Positions 22,988-30,496 of a stretch of 32,178 bases of DNA are shown here, one piece after another. Position numbers and translations under genes: made by a program. The DNA lies in the NCBI GenBank assembly GCA_031459655.1, contig JAVKID010000027.1, positions 1-32,178 of the forward strand, written 5' to 3'. Position 1 is the first letter of the stretch. Each line of letters opens with the position of its first letter. This DNA is from Fervidifonticultor_A octavus_A. Its GTDB lineage: Bacteria > Sysuimicrobiota > Sysuimicrobiia > Sysuimicrobiales > Humicultoraceae. The notes beneath the pieces were generated by a model. The model was not told the DNA's origin and searched no databases. It saw only the letters and a list, made by a program, of their open reading frames with translations.

Positions 22988-23528
22988 AATCATCATCGCC
23001 GGCTTTGGCGGCCAGGGCGTGATGTTCCTCGGCGAGATTTTGTCCCACGCGGGACTGCACGAGGGCTACGAGGTCACCTGGCTCCCCTCCTACGGGCCCG
23101 AGCAGCGGGGCGGGACCGCCCACTGCACGGTCGTCATCAGCGATCGGCCCATCGCCTCGCCGGTGGTCGCCGATCCCTCGATCCTGATCGCGCTCAACCG
23201 GCCGTCGCTGGACCGGTTCGAGCCCGCGGTGCGGCCCGGCGGCCTGATCGTCTGCGACGTCACCATGACCGGCCGGACCCCCACCCGCCCCGACGTGGAG
23301 GCCGTCTGCGTGCCGGCTGCGGCGATCGCCAACGATCTGGGCGCGGCGCGGGTGGCCAACATCGTGATCCTCGGCGCGCTGCTGGCCGCGCACCCGATCC
23401 TGTCGCAGGCCAGCATCCGGGCCGCCCTCGAGACCAAAGTGCGCGACCCCCAGGCGCGGGCGCGCAACCTGGACGCCCTGGCCCGCGGCGCACAGGAGGT
23501 CGCCAGCCATGTCCAGAGAGCGTCATAA
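22974..23528 (+). CDS. 2-oxoacid:ferredoxin oxidoreductase gamma subunit
   Basis: A 184-residue protein with the family's IIIAGFGGQGVMFLGEIL and SYGPEQRGGTAHCTVVISD motifs. It starts at GTG 22974, overlapping the beta gene, and completes the delta-alpha-beta-gamma set. Gamma contributes to the CoA site. The last 20 bases overlap the response-regulator gene, so the regulator should be co-expressed with the enzyme. Confidence 0.9.
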   Translation: MPTHEIIIAGFGGQGVMFLGEILSHAGLHEGYEVTWLPSYGPEQRGGTAHCTVVISDRPIASPVVADPSILIALNRPSLDRFEPAVRPGGLIVCDVTMTGRTPTRPDVEAVCVPAAAIANDLGAARVANIVILGALLAAHPILSQASIRAALETKVRDPQARARNLDALARGAQEVASHVQRAS

Positions 23529-24228
23529 CAGCGGTGAGGGGTTCGCTGGCCGCCATGACCCGCCGCCGCGGCGCGGCCGGCCGATCCGGGTGGTGCTCGC
23601 CGAGGACCACGTCATCGTCCGCGAGGGGATCCGGCGGTTGCTGACGGCCGAACCGGATCTGGAGGTGGTGGGCGAGGCGGGCGATGGGGAGGCGGCGGTC
23701 GAACTGACCGCCAGCCTGCGGCCCGATGTGGTCTGCCTCGACGTGAGCATGCCCCGCATGAACGGCGTCGAGGCCACCCGGCGGATCAAGAGCGCGATGC
23801 CGGGCGTCGGGGTGGTCATCCTGACCATGCACGAGGATGAAGCCTACGTCTACGAACTGGTCAAAGCCGGCGCCTCGGGGTACGTGATGAAGCGGGCCAG
23901 CGCCCGCGACCTGGTGGACGCCGTGCGCGCGGTGGCCAGCGGGCACACCTTCCTCCACCCGGTGATCGCCAGACGCCTGGTGTCGGAGTATGAGAGTCCG
24001 GCTGCCCGGGACGATGACCGGGTGCGCTTCGACGGCCTGACCGAGCGCGAGCGCCAGGTGGTCCGCCTGATCGCCGAAGGCAAGACCAACCGGGAGATTG
24101 CCGAGGCGCTCCACATCAGCGTCAAGACCGTCGAGACCCACCGCACCCACATCATGGAGAAACTGGACCTGCACGACCGCGCGCACCTCGTCCGCTACGC
24201 CGTGCGCAAGGGGCTGATTGACGCCTAA
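23509..24228 (+). CDS. NarL/FixJ-family response regulator
   Basis: A 239-residue two-domain regulator. Receiver residues: acidic pair Glu32-Asp33 (LAEDHVIVREGI), phosphoacceptor Asp78 (VVCLDVSMPRMNG), Thr in VVILTMHEDE and Lys in GYVMKRAS. The output LTERERQVVRLIAEGKTNREIAEAL with VKTVETHRTHIMEKL is a LuxR-type helix-turn-helix. The 25-residue Arg/Pro-rich N-terminus before the receiver is unusual. No histidine kinase is adjacent, so it is an orphan here. Its overlap with the oxidoreductase suggests it may control this or the neighbouring redox genes, but its targets are unknown. Confidence 0.93.
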   Translation: MSRERHNSGEGFAGRHDPPPRRGRPIRVVLAEDHVIVREGIRRLLTAEPDLEVVGEAGDGEAAVELTASLRPDVVCLDVSMPRMNGVEATRRIKSAMPGVGVVILTMHEDEAYVYELVKAGASGYVMKRASARDLVDAVRAVASGHTFLHPVIARRLVSEYESPAARDDDRVRFDGLTERERQVVRLIAEGKTNREIAEALHISVKTVETHRTHIMEKLDLHDRAHLVRYAVRKGLIDA

Positions 24229-26212
24229 GCCCGCGTATCTGCCGGCCTGGCCGCGGTGGGTCGTCCGCCACGCCCAGGCCCTGCTGACGGCCGCGACTCT
24301 GGCCGCGCTGCTGGTGGCTGCGGTCCTCGACCGTCTGGGACTGCCCGCCCCGGCCCGCGCGGGGTATCTGCTGGCCTACCTGTTCGGGGGCGCCGTGGCG
24401 TCCCGCTCGGCCGCCCGGGCGCTGCGCGCTGGCCGCATCGACGTCAACCTGCTCATGCTGCTGTCGGCGGCGGGCGCGGCGGTCCTCGGAGCCTGGGACG
24501 AGGGCGCGGTGCTGCTGTTCCTGTTCTCGCTGAGCAACACCCTGGAGTCCCATGCGATGGCGCGCACCCGGCGGGCCATCGAGGCGCTGATGGCGCTGCG
24601 GCCCGACCGCGCGCTGGTGCGCCGGTCGGAGGGTGAGGTCCTGGTGGACGTCGACCGGGTGGCGGTCGGTGAGACCATCGTCGTGCGGCCCGGGGAGCGG
24701 ATCCCTCTGGACGGCCGGGTCGTCGCCGGCACCTCCGACGTGGACCAGGCCCCGATCACCGGCGAATCGATTCCGGTCGCGCGCGGGCCCGGCGAGGAGG
24801 TCTTCGCGGGGACGATCAACGGCGGCGGACTGCTCGAGATCGAGGTGACGAGGCCGGCCGCCGAGAGCACGCTGGTCCGCATCATCCGGCTCGTCGCCGA
24901 GGCCCAGCGCCAGCGGGCCCCGACCCAGCGGCTGATCGAGCGGTTCGGCCAGCCCTACGCCCTGGCGGTCATCATCGCCAGCGCCCTGCTCGTTTTCGCC
25001 CTGTCGGTGTTCGGCGGGTGGTCGCTGGAGGCGGCCTTCTACCGCGCCATGGCCCTGCTGGTCGTGGCCTCGCCGTGCGCGCTGGTGATCTCCACGCCGG
25101 CGTCGCTGCTGTCGGCGATCGCCAACGCCGCGCGGGCCGGCGTCCTGTTCAAGGGCGGGGCCGCGCTGGAGGCCCTGGCCGGTGTGCGCGCGGTCGTCTT
25201 CGACAAGACGGGGACCCTCACGCGGGGCGTCCTGGCCGTCACGGATGTGGTCGCGTTCGACGGCGCCGATGCGGCGGACGTCCTGGCCCTGGCGGCCGCG
25301 GCCGAACAGCGCTCCGAGCACCATCTGGCCTCCGCCATCGTGACCGAGGCGCGGCGGCGGCGCCAGGTGCTGCGCCTGCCCGATGCCTTCCAGGCGACCC
25401 CCGGCCTGGGGGTCGTCGCGTCCCTGGACGGGACCGAAGTCGCCGTCGGCAGTCCCGGTCTAATCGCACGCACCTGCGGCGGTGTGTCGCCGCCCGCCCG
25501 GGAGGCCCTGGCGCGGTACGAAGCGGAAGGCAAGACCGCGGTCCTGGTCGCCGCTGCCGGCCGGGTGCTCGGCGCCATCGCCATGGCGGATGCCATCCGG
25601 CCGGAGGCCGCAGCCGCCGTGGCGGCCCTGCGCCGCCTGGGGATCGACCACATCGGGATCGTCACCGGGGACAACGACCGCGTCGCCAGAGGCGTGGCCT
25701 CGGCGCTGGGCATCACCCTCGTCGAGGCGCGCCTGCTGCCCGAGGGAAAAGTGGAGGCGATCCGCCGGCTGCGCGACGCCGGCCGCCGCGTGGCCATGGT
25801 CGGCGACGGCGTGAACGACGCGCCCGCCATGGCCTCGGCCACGGTCGGGGTGGCGATGGGTCGGGCCGGGACCGATGCCGCCCTGGAGACGGCCGACGTG
25901 GTCCTGATGCGCGACGACCTCTCCCGCCTCATCTACGCCCTCGCGCTGGCCCGCCGCGCCCAGGCCGCGGTGATCCAGAACCTGGTGTTCGCGTCGCTGG
26001 TGATCGTCGGATTGGTGGTGGCGGTCCTCGTCTTCGGGCTGCCGCTGGCCTATGGCGTCGTCGGTCACGAGATGAGCACGGTGATCGTCGTGGCCAACGG
26101 CCTCCGGCTGCTGGGCTACCGGCCACGCGGGGCCGTGGCGCTGGTCGGCGCGGACACGTCGGCTGCCGGCGCGTCCGACGCGGAGGAGAAGCCCCTCGGG
26201 GCTTGGAAGTAA
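24218..26212 (+). CDS. P1B-type heavy-metal-transporting ATPase, probably P1B-4 group
   Basis: A 664-residue ATPase starting at TTG 24218 (AAGGGG upstream), overlapping the response-regulator stop. Motifs: ITGESIPV (about 181), SPC in the transport helix (about 284), DKTGTLT (about 329), IVTGDN and MVGDGVNDAPA. The last helix has GHEMST (about 616), the HE-x-x-T pattern of P1B-4 pumps handling Co, Zn, Cd or Fe(II). There is no N-terminal CxxC metal-binding domain. The usual SEHPLA is SEHHLA. It probably exports a divalent metal; the metal cannot be specified. No metal-sensing regulator sits beside it. Confidence 0.9.
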   Translation: MTPKPAYLPAWPRWVVRHAQALLTAATLAALLVAAVLDRLGLPAPARAGYLLAYLFGGAVASRSAARALRAGRIDVNLLMLLSAAGAAVLGAWDEGAVLLFLFSLSNTLESHAMARTRRAIEALMALRPDRALVRRSEGEVLVDVDRVAVGETIVVRPGERIPLDGRVVAGTSDVDQAPITGESIPVARGPGEEVFAGTINGGGLLEIEVTRPAAESTLVRIIRLVAEAQRQRAPTQRLIERFGQPYALAVIIASALLVFALSVFGGWSLEAAFYRAMALLVVASPCALVISTPASLLSAIANAARAGVLFKGGAALEALAGVRAVVFDKTGTLTRGVLAVTDVVAFDGADAADVLALAAAAEQRSEHHLASAIVTEARRRRQVLRLPDAFQATPGLGVVASLDGTEVAVGSPGLIARTCGGVSPPAREALARYEAEGKTAVLVAAAGRVLGAIAMADAIRPEAAAAVAALRRLGIDHIGIVTGDNDRVARGVASALGITLVEARLLPEGKVEAIRRLRDAGRRVAMVGDGVNDAPAMASATVGVAMGRAGTDAALETADVVLMRDDLSRLIYALALARRAQAAVIQNLVFASLVIVGLVVAVLVFGLPLAYGVVGHEMSTVIVVANGLRLLGYRPRGAVALVGADTSAAGASDAEEKPLGAWK

Positions 26213-26218
26213 CCGCTC

Positions 26219-26617
26219 GTGAGTGACGAGCCCCGCGGGCCCCAGGAACCCGCCGGCGATGTGGTCCGCCGGCTGGCCGCCGACCTCGCGGCGCTGCTGC
26301 GGCTCTACGGCCGAGCGGTCGCCGGGCACCTGCGCGGGCTCAGCCGCGACGTGGCGGCGGCGGCGTTGATGATCGGCGCGGCGCTGGCGCTGGGGGTCTT
26401 CGCGCTCGGCCTGGCGGTCGCGGTCCTGGTGCTCGTCCTGGCGATCTGGCTGCCCGGCTGGTTGGCCGCGGCGGTGGTGCTGGGCGCGGTGGTCGCGGTC
26501 ATGGGCGCGCTCGTCTTCCTGGGGACGCGGCGCGTGCGGCGCCGGCGCGCCGCGTGGGCGGCCATGGTGGAGGAGGAGGTCCGGTGGCTCCGGAGCCTGT
26601 TCCCGCGGGAGAGCTAG
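26219..26617 (+). CDS. Holin-X-like (PF07332 / DUF1469) small membrane protein
   Basis: A 132-residue protein: a hydrophilic N-terminal helix (DVVRRLAADLAALLRLYGRAVAGHL), two long hydrophobic segments (LMIGAALALGVFALGLAVAVL and WLAAAVVLGAVVAVMGALVF), and a basic-then-acidic C-terminus. This is the layout of the putative phage-holin superfamily III proteins common in chromosomes. Its role is unknown; nothing suggests a prophage here. GTG 26219 follows the ATPase stop by six bases. Confidence 0.7.
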   Translation: MSDEPRGPQEPAGDVVRRLAADLAALLRLYGRAVAGHLRGLSRDVAAAALMIGAALALGVFALGLAVAVLVLVLAIWLPGWLAAAVVLGAVVAVMGALVFLGTRRVRRRRAAWAAMVEEEVRWLRSLFPRES

Positions 26618-26838
26618 CGGCGCTCCACCAGCGGATCAGCCGCGACCTGGCCGAGCTGCGGTTTCGGTGGCGGCGCTGGACGGGGCCGGGTCGCCGCACG
26701 CCCGACGAGGTGGTGGGGACCGTGGCGGAGGCGGCAGGCGCGCTGCACGCCCTCCAGGCGCTGCGCTCAGGCCTGCGCCCGGTGCTGGCCGCCCTCGCCG
26801 ACCTGGCCGGCGGCCTGCGCGGCGGCGGTAGGCTATAA
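26584..26838 (+). CDS. Small hypothetical protein overlapping the holin-like gene
   Basis: An 84-residue, non-membrane, Arg/Ala/Leu-rich, helix-forming protein (LAALHQRISRDLAELRFRWRRW ... LHALQALRSGLRPVLAALADLAGG). GTG 26584 is chosen because GGAGGAGG lies just upstream, inside the end of the holin-like gene. It overlaps that gene by 34 bases in another frame. I do not recognise the family. Its C-terminus resembles the small companion proteins often paired with DUF1469-type membrane proteins, but that is a guess. Confidence 0.55.
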   Translation: MAPEPVPAGELAALHQRISRDLAELRFRWRRWTGPGRRTPDEVVGTVAEAAGALHALQALRSGLRPVLAALADLAGGLRGGGRL

Positions 26839-26839
26839 T
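26834..26839 (+). promoter_or_regulatory. Consensus -10 box for tatA
   Basis: A perfect TATAAT (26834-26839) containing the stop codon of the preceding gene. No clear -35 lies 16-18 bases upstream. The start would be near 26846, just ahead of GGAGG (26848-26852) and ATG 26862. Confidence 0.5.
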
Positions 26840-26861
26840 GGGAGATTGGAGGTAGCCGACG

Positions 26862-27044
26862 ATGCCAAACGTGGGCCCGATGGAGTTGCTGATCATCCTG
26901 CTGATCCTCCTGCTGCTGTTCGGCGCGAACCGCCTGGCCGGACTAGGCGCCGCGGCGGGCAAGACGATCAAGGAGTTCCGGAAAGCCATCAGCGACGTCG
27001 AGGAAGACGTCAAGGATACCAAGCCGACCAAGCCCAGCGCCTGA
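26862..27044 (+). CDS. tatA: TatA twin-arginine translocase subunit
   Basis: A 60-residue protein with one N-terminal membrane helix (MELLIILLILLLLFGANRLAGL), the FG hinge and an amphipathic helix (AGKTIKEFRKAISDVEEDV), then an acidic/lysine tail. This is the TatA/E pattern; no TatB is visible, so it may serve both roles as in many Gram-positive systems. GGAGG lies nine bases before ATG. It precedes tatC by 15 bases. Likely Tat clients nearby are not certain; NosZ in other bacteria is Tat-exported. Confidence 0.93.
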   Translation: MPNVGPMELLIILLILLLLFGANRLAGLGAAAGKTIKEFRKAISDVEEDVKDTKPTKPSA

Positions 27045-27059
27045 CGGGTCCCGGCGGCC

Positions 27060-27794
27060 ATGGAAGACCGGCCGATGACCATCGTCGAGCACCTGGAGGA
27101 GCTGCGCCGGCGGCTCCTCCTGTCATTTGCCGCCCTGGGCGCCGGCACGGCCATCGGCTTCCTCTTTGTCGACCGGGTTTTGGACCTCCTGGTCCGCATG
27201 ATGCAGGTGCGGCAGGTGGTCTTCTTCGCCCCGGCCGAGGCCCTCTTCGTGCGGATCAAGATCGCCGTCCTGCTGGGCGTCTTCATCGGACTGCCGATCA
27301 TCCTCTATCAGCTCTGGATGTTCATCGCGGTCGGGCTGACCCAGACCGAGCGCCGGGTGGTCATGATGCTGCTCCCGCCGTCGCTGGTGCTCTTCCTGCT
27401 CGGGGCGGCCTTCGGGCTGTTCGTCATCATGCCCATCGGCATCCGGGTCCTTCTGAGCTACGCCACCGAGACGCTGCAGCCGATGCTGGCGGTGGGCCCC
27501 ACGCTCTCGTTCATGCTGGCGTTCGTCCTGGCGTTTGGCTTCGTCTTTCAGGTGCCGATCGTCATCGTCTTCCTGGCCCGGATGGGCCTCGTCTCGCCGG
27601 CGACGCTGGCCGGGACGCGCCGCTACGCCATCCTCCTCATCGTGGTCCTGGCGGCCGTGCTCACGCCGGGCACGGATGTCATCTCGCAGTTGCTCATGGC
27701 GGTCCCGACCTACGTGCTCTACGAACTCAGCATCTGGCTGGCGCGGCTGGTCGCGCCACGGCCGTCCTCCTACGTGGAGCCGGTCGTCGAGTAG
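27060..27794 (+). CDS. tatC: TatC twin-arginine translocase receptor subunit
   Basis: A 244-residue six-helix membrane protein opening with MTIVEHLEELRRRLL, the conserved TatC N-terminus including the HLxELR signal-peptide-binding motif. LTQTERRVV and FGFVFQVPIVIVFLARMGLVS are also typical, as is LTPGTDVISQLLMAVPTYVLYE. With TatA it exports folded Tat substrates. A nearby ATG at 27075 is a possible alternative start. Confidence 0.95.
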   Translation: MEDRPMTIVEHLEELRRRLLLSFAALGAGTAIGFLFVDRVLDLLVRMMQVRQVVFFAPAEALFVRIKIAVLLGVFIGLPIILYQLWMFIAVGLTQTERRVVMMLLPPSLVLFLLGAAFGLFVIMPIGIRVLLSYATETLQPMLAVGPTLSFMLAFVLAFGFVFQVPIVIVFLARMGLVSPATLAGTRRYAILLIVVLAAVLTPGTDVISQLLMAVPTYVLYELSIWLARLVAPRPSSYVEPVVE

Positions 27795-27795
27795 G

Positions 27796-28056
27796 GTGGC
27801 GCGGCGGCCTCGCAACCCCTGGTGGGTCCTGCTCGTCGTCGTGCTGGCCGGCGGGCTGCTGGGCAGCGTCATCGCCGAGGCGGTCGCGGGCTACCCGGTG
27901 CTGGGCTTCCTGGCGCGCGAGGTGCGCGCGGGCCTCGACCCGCCGGTCACCCTGGACCTGCGCATCGTCAGCGTGACCGCGGGCGGGATCATCCGGCTCA
28001 ACCTGGCGATGATCTTGGGCGTCATCGTCGCGGTCTGGATCTACCGCCTGCTGTAA
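27796..28056 (+). CDS. DUF4321 family small membrane protein
   Basis: An 86-residue protein starting at GTG 27796, two bases after tatC. Two hydrophobic helices (WWVLLVVVLAGGLLGSVIAEAV and LAMILGVIVAVWIYRLL) flank a middle strand region with LDLRIVSVTAGGIIRLNL. This fits the DUF4321 family found near maf-radC-mreB genes in Bacillota-like genomes (from memory). Function unknown. Confidence 0.75.
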   Translation: MARRPRNPWWVLLVVVLAGGLLGSVIAEAVAGYPVLGFLAREVRAGLDPPVTLDLRIVSVTAGGIIRLNLAMILGVIVAVWIYRLL

Positions 28057-28423
28057 GCCGGCGGAGGGACCGTCGCTCAAGCCGTCTAGGCCAGTTGCGA
28101 TTACCACCTGGGGGCCGGAGGTCATCTTCCCCGCCCTGGACGCGGCCATAGGCGGCTTCCCCGCGCTGGCCCCGGCCTACCGCTGGCTCTTCCGCGCGGG
28201 CACCTCCACCTATCTGCGCCGACATCCGCACGCCCAGCGCGGCCTTTTCCTGGTACGAGAAGGACCGCCTCCCCAGCGAGCTGTCACCAGGCGACGGGAC
28301 GCCCGGTCGGTCCTCGCTACCGGGAAGGCGGAGCCCGCCGGGGTCGATCGCGGAAGCGCGCGTGGACAGGCTCGAGGTGGCCCTCCAGCGGCTGGTCGAG
28401 GCCCAGGCCGAGACGCAGGGTGA
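28057..28423 (+). other. Gap without an intact gene; coding-like segments in two frames
   Basis: No ORF here has a convincing start and family match. About 28090-28225 has GC-rich third positions in the frame giving ITTWGPEVIFPALDAAIGG, ending HAQRG. From about 28225 the better frame switches and reads AAFSWYEKDRLPSEL, then ARVDRLEVALQRLVEAQAET, a coiled-coil-like stretch. I do not recognise the protein. It may be the first half of a broken gene continuing into the next entry. Confidence 0.4.
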
Positions 28424-28955
28424 GTGGCAGGGATCCTCATCGGCCTGCTCTTTACCGGCAGCGACGCCATGCGCACGGCCCCCATCTACCCGGTCTCGCT
28501 CGGATTCCTCGCGGTGATGGTAATCCTCGCCGTCCTCGACGGCGCGGTCGCCGTCGCGGCCATGGGCGCCTTCATCGTCCTCGATGTCATCACCGCGTGG
28601 AGCGGGTTGCGCGGGTCATTCCGGAGCGCCTTTCTCCACCTGCCCTGGATCGCGCAGGCCGTGCGGCTGTACGGCAGCCTGCTCGTCGGATACCTCCGGC
28701 TGAGCATGCTGACCATCCGCGCGCCGCTATTCGCCCGCCATGTCGTGGGACGGGGCACCCATCGACCGCGTAGGCCGGCCTCAGGTTGCCGCGGGGGTGC
28801 GGGCAGTCCTCTACGGTGCCGTCTGCGGCGTCCTGGTGGGAGTGTGGTGTCAGGCGATGATCGTCCTCGTCCGTCCGGCCTTGACGCGCGCCGCAGCGAG
28901 TCGCGAGAGGTCCCCTCAATCTGCAGGCCTCCGACCCCGCGTCGGCGCCCCCTGA
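28424..28955 (+). pseudogene. Probable broken membrane-protein gene (frame change near 28740)
   Basis: From GTG 28424 the frame codes for a hydrophobic protein (AGILIGLLFTGSDAM, then FLAVMVILAVLDGAVAVAAM and later LYGSLLVGYLRLSMLTIR). Near 28740 this frame loses normal codon use, becoming Arg/Pro/Ser-rich, while a neighbouring frame from ATG 28740 to 28955 gains it (VAAGVRAVLYGAVCGVLVGVW). The first frame stays open into maf by chance, but maf has its own promoter and start. The product is not recognised; it could be a frameshifted gene or two small overlapping genes. Confidence 0.4.
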
Positions 28956-28964
28956 AAAGCCTCA

Positions 28965-28993
28965 TTGTCCCCTCCAGAGGCGACTGCTATACT
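28965..28993 (+). promoter_or_regulatory. Sigma-70-type promoter for maf
   Basis: TTGTCC (28965-28970), a 17-base spacer, and TATACT (28988-28993). It is the best promoter in the window. The predicted start near 29000 gives a leader of about 33 bases with TAGGGGA before GTG 29033. It separates maf-radC-mreB-mreC from the broken region upstream. Confidence 0.7.
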
Positions 28994-29032
28994 CAATTCG
29001 GTGTGGAGATTTCGGCATCTGTAGGGGACGGG

Positions 29033-29647
29033 GTGCCGCTGCTGGTGCTGGCATCGGCCTCCCCCCGGCGGGCGGATCTTCTCCGGCAGGTAGGGCTGGC
29101 CTTCCAGGTGTGGCCCACGACCGAAGAGGAGACGCAGGGTGTGGTCCCGGCGAGCCCGGCCGCAGAGGGTCCGGGGTGGACCCTCGAGGCGGTTCGGGCG
29201 CGTGCGCGGCAGGCCGCACTGGACAAGGCGCGGGCCGCAGCCACCGCGCAGCCGGACGCCGTGGTCATCGCCGCCGACACGATGGTCGTGGTCGACGGGG
29301 TCGTGCTGGGCAAACCGGCCGATGCTCGGGACGCCGCCGCGATGCTGCGACGGCTCTCGGGCCGCTCGCACCATGTGACGACCGGGGTCGCCGTTGTCTG
29401 CCTCCGCCGGGGGGTGATGCTGGCCGAAGACGCCACGACCAGGGTCACGTTCCGGGACCTGCGCCCGGACGAGATCCACCGGTATGTGGCGACCGGCGAG
29501 CCGATGGATAAGGCGGGGGCGTACGGCATTCAGGGCCGGGCGGCACTCTTCGTGGAGCAGGTGGAGGGAGACTACTTTGCCGTCGTCGGTCTTCCTCTGG
29601 CGCGGCTGGGCCGGATGCTCGACGCCGTCGGCGTACCGGTGATCTAG
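29033..29647 (+). CDS. maf: Maf-family nucleotide pyrophosphatase
   Basis: A 204-residue protein starting at GTG 29033 (TAGGGGA upstream). The hallmark LASASPRRADLL is at the N-terminus, VVIAADTMVVVDG in the middle, and EPMDKAGAYGIQGRAA toward the C-terminus. Maf enzymes hydrolyse non-canonical or canonical NTPs such as dTTP/UTP and modified pyrimidines and influence septation. The in-frame extension back to 28424 is not used. A 20-residue loop after EEETQ (PASPAAEGPGW) is slightly longer than usual. Confidence 0.92.
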   Translation: MPLLVLASASPRRADLLRQVGLAFQVWPTTEEETQGVVPASPAAEGPGWTLEAVRARARQAALDKARAAATAQPDAVVIAADTMVVVDGVVLGKPADARDAAAMLRRLSGRSHHVTTGVAVVCLRRGVMLAEDATTRVTFRDLRPDEIHRYVATGEPMDKAGAYGIQGRAALFVEQVEGDYFAVVGLPLARLGRMLDAVGVPVI

Positions 29648-29655
29648 CCCGTGAT

Positions 29656-29684
29656 CCTCGCGGTTCGCGATGCGAATCGCGAGG
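29656..29684. terminator. 13-bp hairpin just after maf
   Basis: CCTCGCGGTTCGC (29656-29668), loop GAT, GCGAATCGCGAGG (29672-29684); 12 Watson-Crick pairs and one G-T. It starts eight bases after the maf stop and no T-tract follows. It may be a Rho-type or partial terminator, or a regulatory hairpin, in the 132-base maf-radC gap; nothing else was recognised there. Confidence 0.5.
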
Positions 29685-29779
29685 CGCGCTGGTGTCCTCA
29701 CCTGTTCCCGATCCCGCCCGCTCTCTGCGTCGGGGCGCCGCGGGCCCTTCAGAGCGCCGGATCCGGAGCGTTAACGAGG

Positions 29780-30496
29780 GTGCCCGAGCGCGTGTCCGTC
29801 AAGGGCCTGCCCCCAGAGGATCGACCCAGGGAACGCCTCCTGCACGCCGGTCCCGACGCCCTCTCGTCGGCCGAACTGCTGGCCGTGCTGCTGCAGACCG
29901 GGACCGCGGACGCCAGCGCGGCCGACCTGGCGGGCCGGCTGCTGTCGGCCTTCGGGTCGCTGGAGGCGCTGGCCCGCGCGCACCCCGTCGAACTCACCCG
30001 GCAGCGCGGCATCGGCCCCACCAAGGCGGGCGCGCTGCTCGCGGCCTTCGAACTCGGCCGGCGGGTGCAGGCGGTCCCCACAGCCCGGCGGCCGGTCATC
30101 CGGACGCCCCAGGACGTGGCCGCCCTGGTAGGGGCGCAGATGCGCCACCTGGACCGCGAGCACTTCCGGGCCGTGCTGCTGAATGTCCGCCACGAGGTGA
30201 TCGACGTGACCGGCGTCGCCGTGGGCGGCCTGGACAGCGCGCCCATCCACCCCCGCGAGGTCTTCAAGGAAGCGGTCAGGGCCAGCGCGGCGGCGGTCAT
30301 CCTGGTGCACAACCATCCCTCGGGCAACCCGGAGCCGTCGACCGACGACCTGCGCATCACCGCGCGCCTGGAGGACGCCGGCCGCGTGGTGGGCATCGAT
30401 GTGCTGGATCATGTGATCATCGGTGACGGACGGTTCGTGAGTCTGCGGGAGCGCGGCGCGCTGGGGGATCCGGCGCGCCGGGGAGGCAGGGCATGA
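29780..30496 (+). CDS. radC: RadC-family JAB domain protein
   Basis: About 238 residues. The N-terminal helix-hairpin-helix part has LPPEDRPRERLLHAGPDALSSAELLAVLLQTGT and QRGIGPTKAGALLAAFELG; the JAMM metalloprotease-like motif is VHNHPSGNPEPSTDDL. Biochemical role unclear despite the name; it is commonly next to maf and mreB. GTG 29780 is chosen, though GTG 29792 is about as good and a longer reading from 29651 would include the hairpin. It ends in an ATGA overlap with mreB. Confidence 0.9.
   Translation: MPERVSVKGLPPEDRPRERLLHAGPDALSSAELLAVLLQTGTADASAADLAGRLLSAFGSLEALARAHPVELTRQRGIGPTKAGALLAAFELGRRVQAVPTARRPVIRTPQDVAALVGAQMRHLDREHFRAVLLNVRHEVIDVTGVAVGGLDSAPIHPREVFKEAVRASAAAVILVHNHPSGNPEPSTDDLRITARLEDAGRVVGIDVLDHVIIGDGRFVSLRERGALGDPARRGGRA

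Noticed and set aside
26219..26617. Prophage remnant because of the holin-like protein
   Set aside because: This family is common in ordinary chromosomes and no lysin, integrase, capsid or attachment-site repeat is nearby.
28424..29647. A membrane protein-Maf fusion in one continuous frame
   Set aside because: The middle of the frame is Arg/Pro/Ser-rich and unlike protein, and maf has its own promoter (28965-28993), ribosome-binding site and GTG start.
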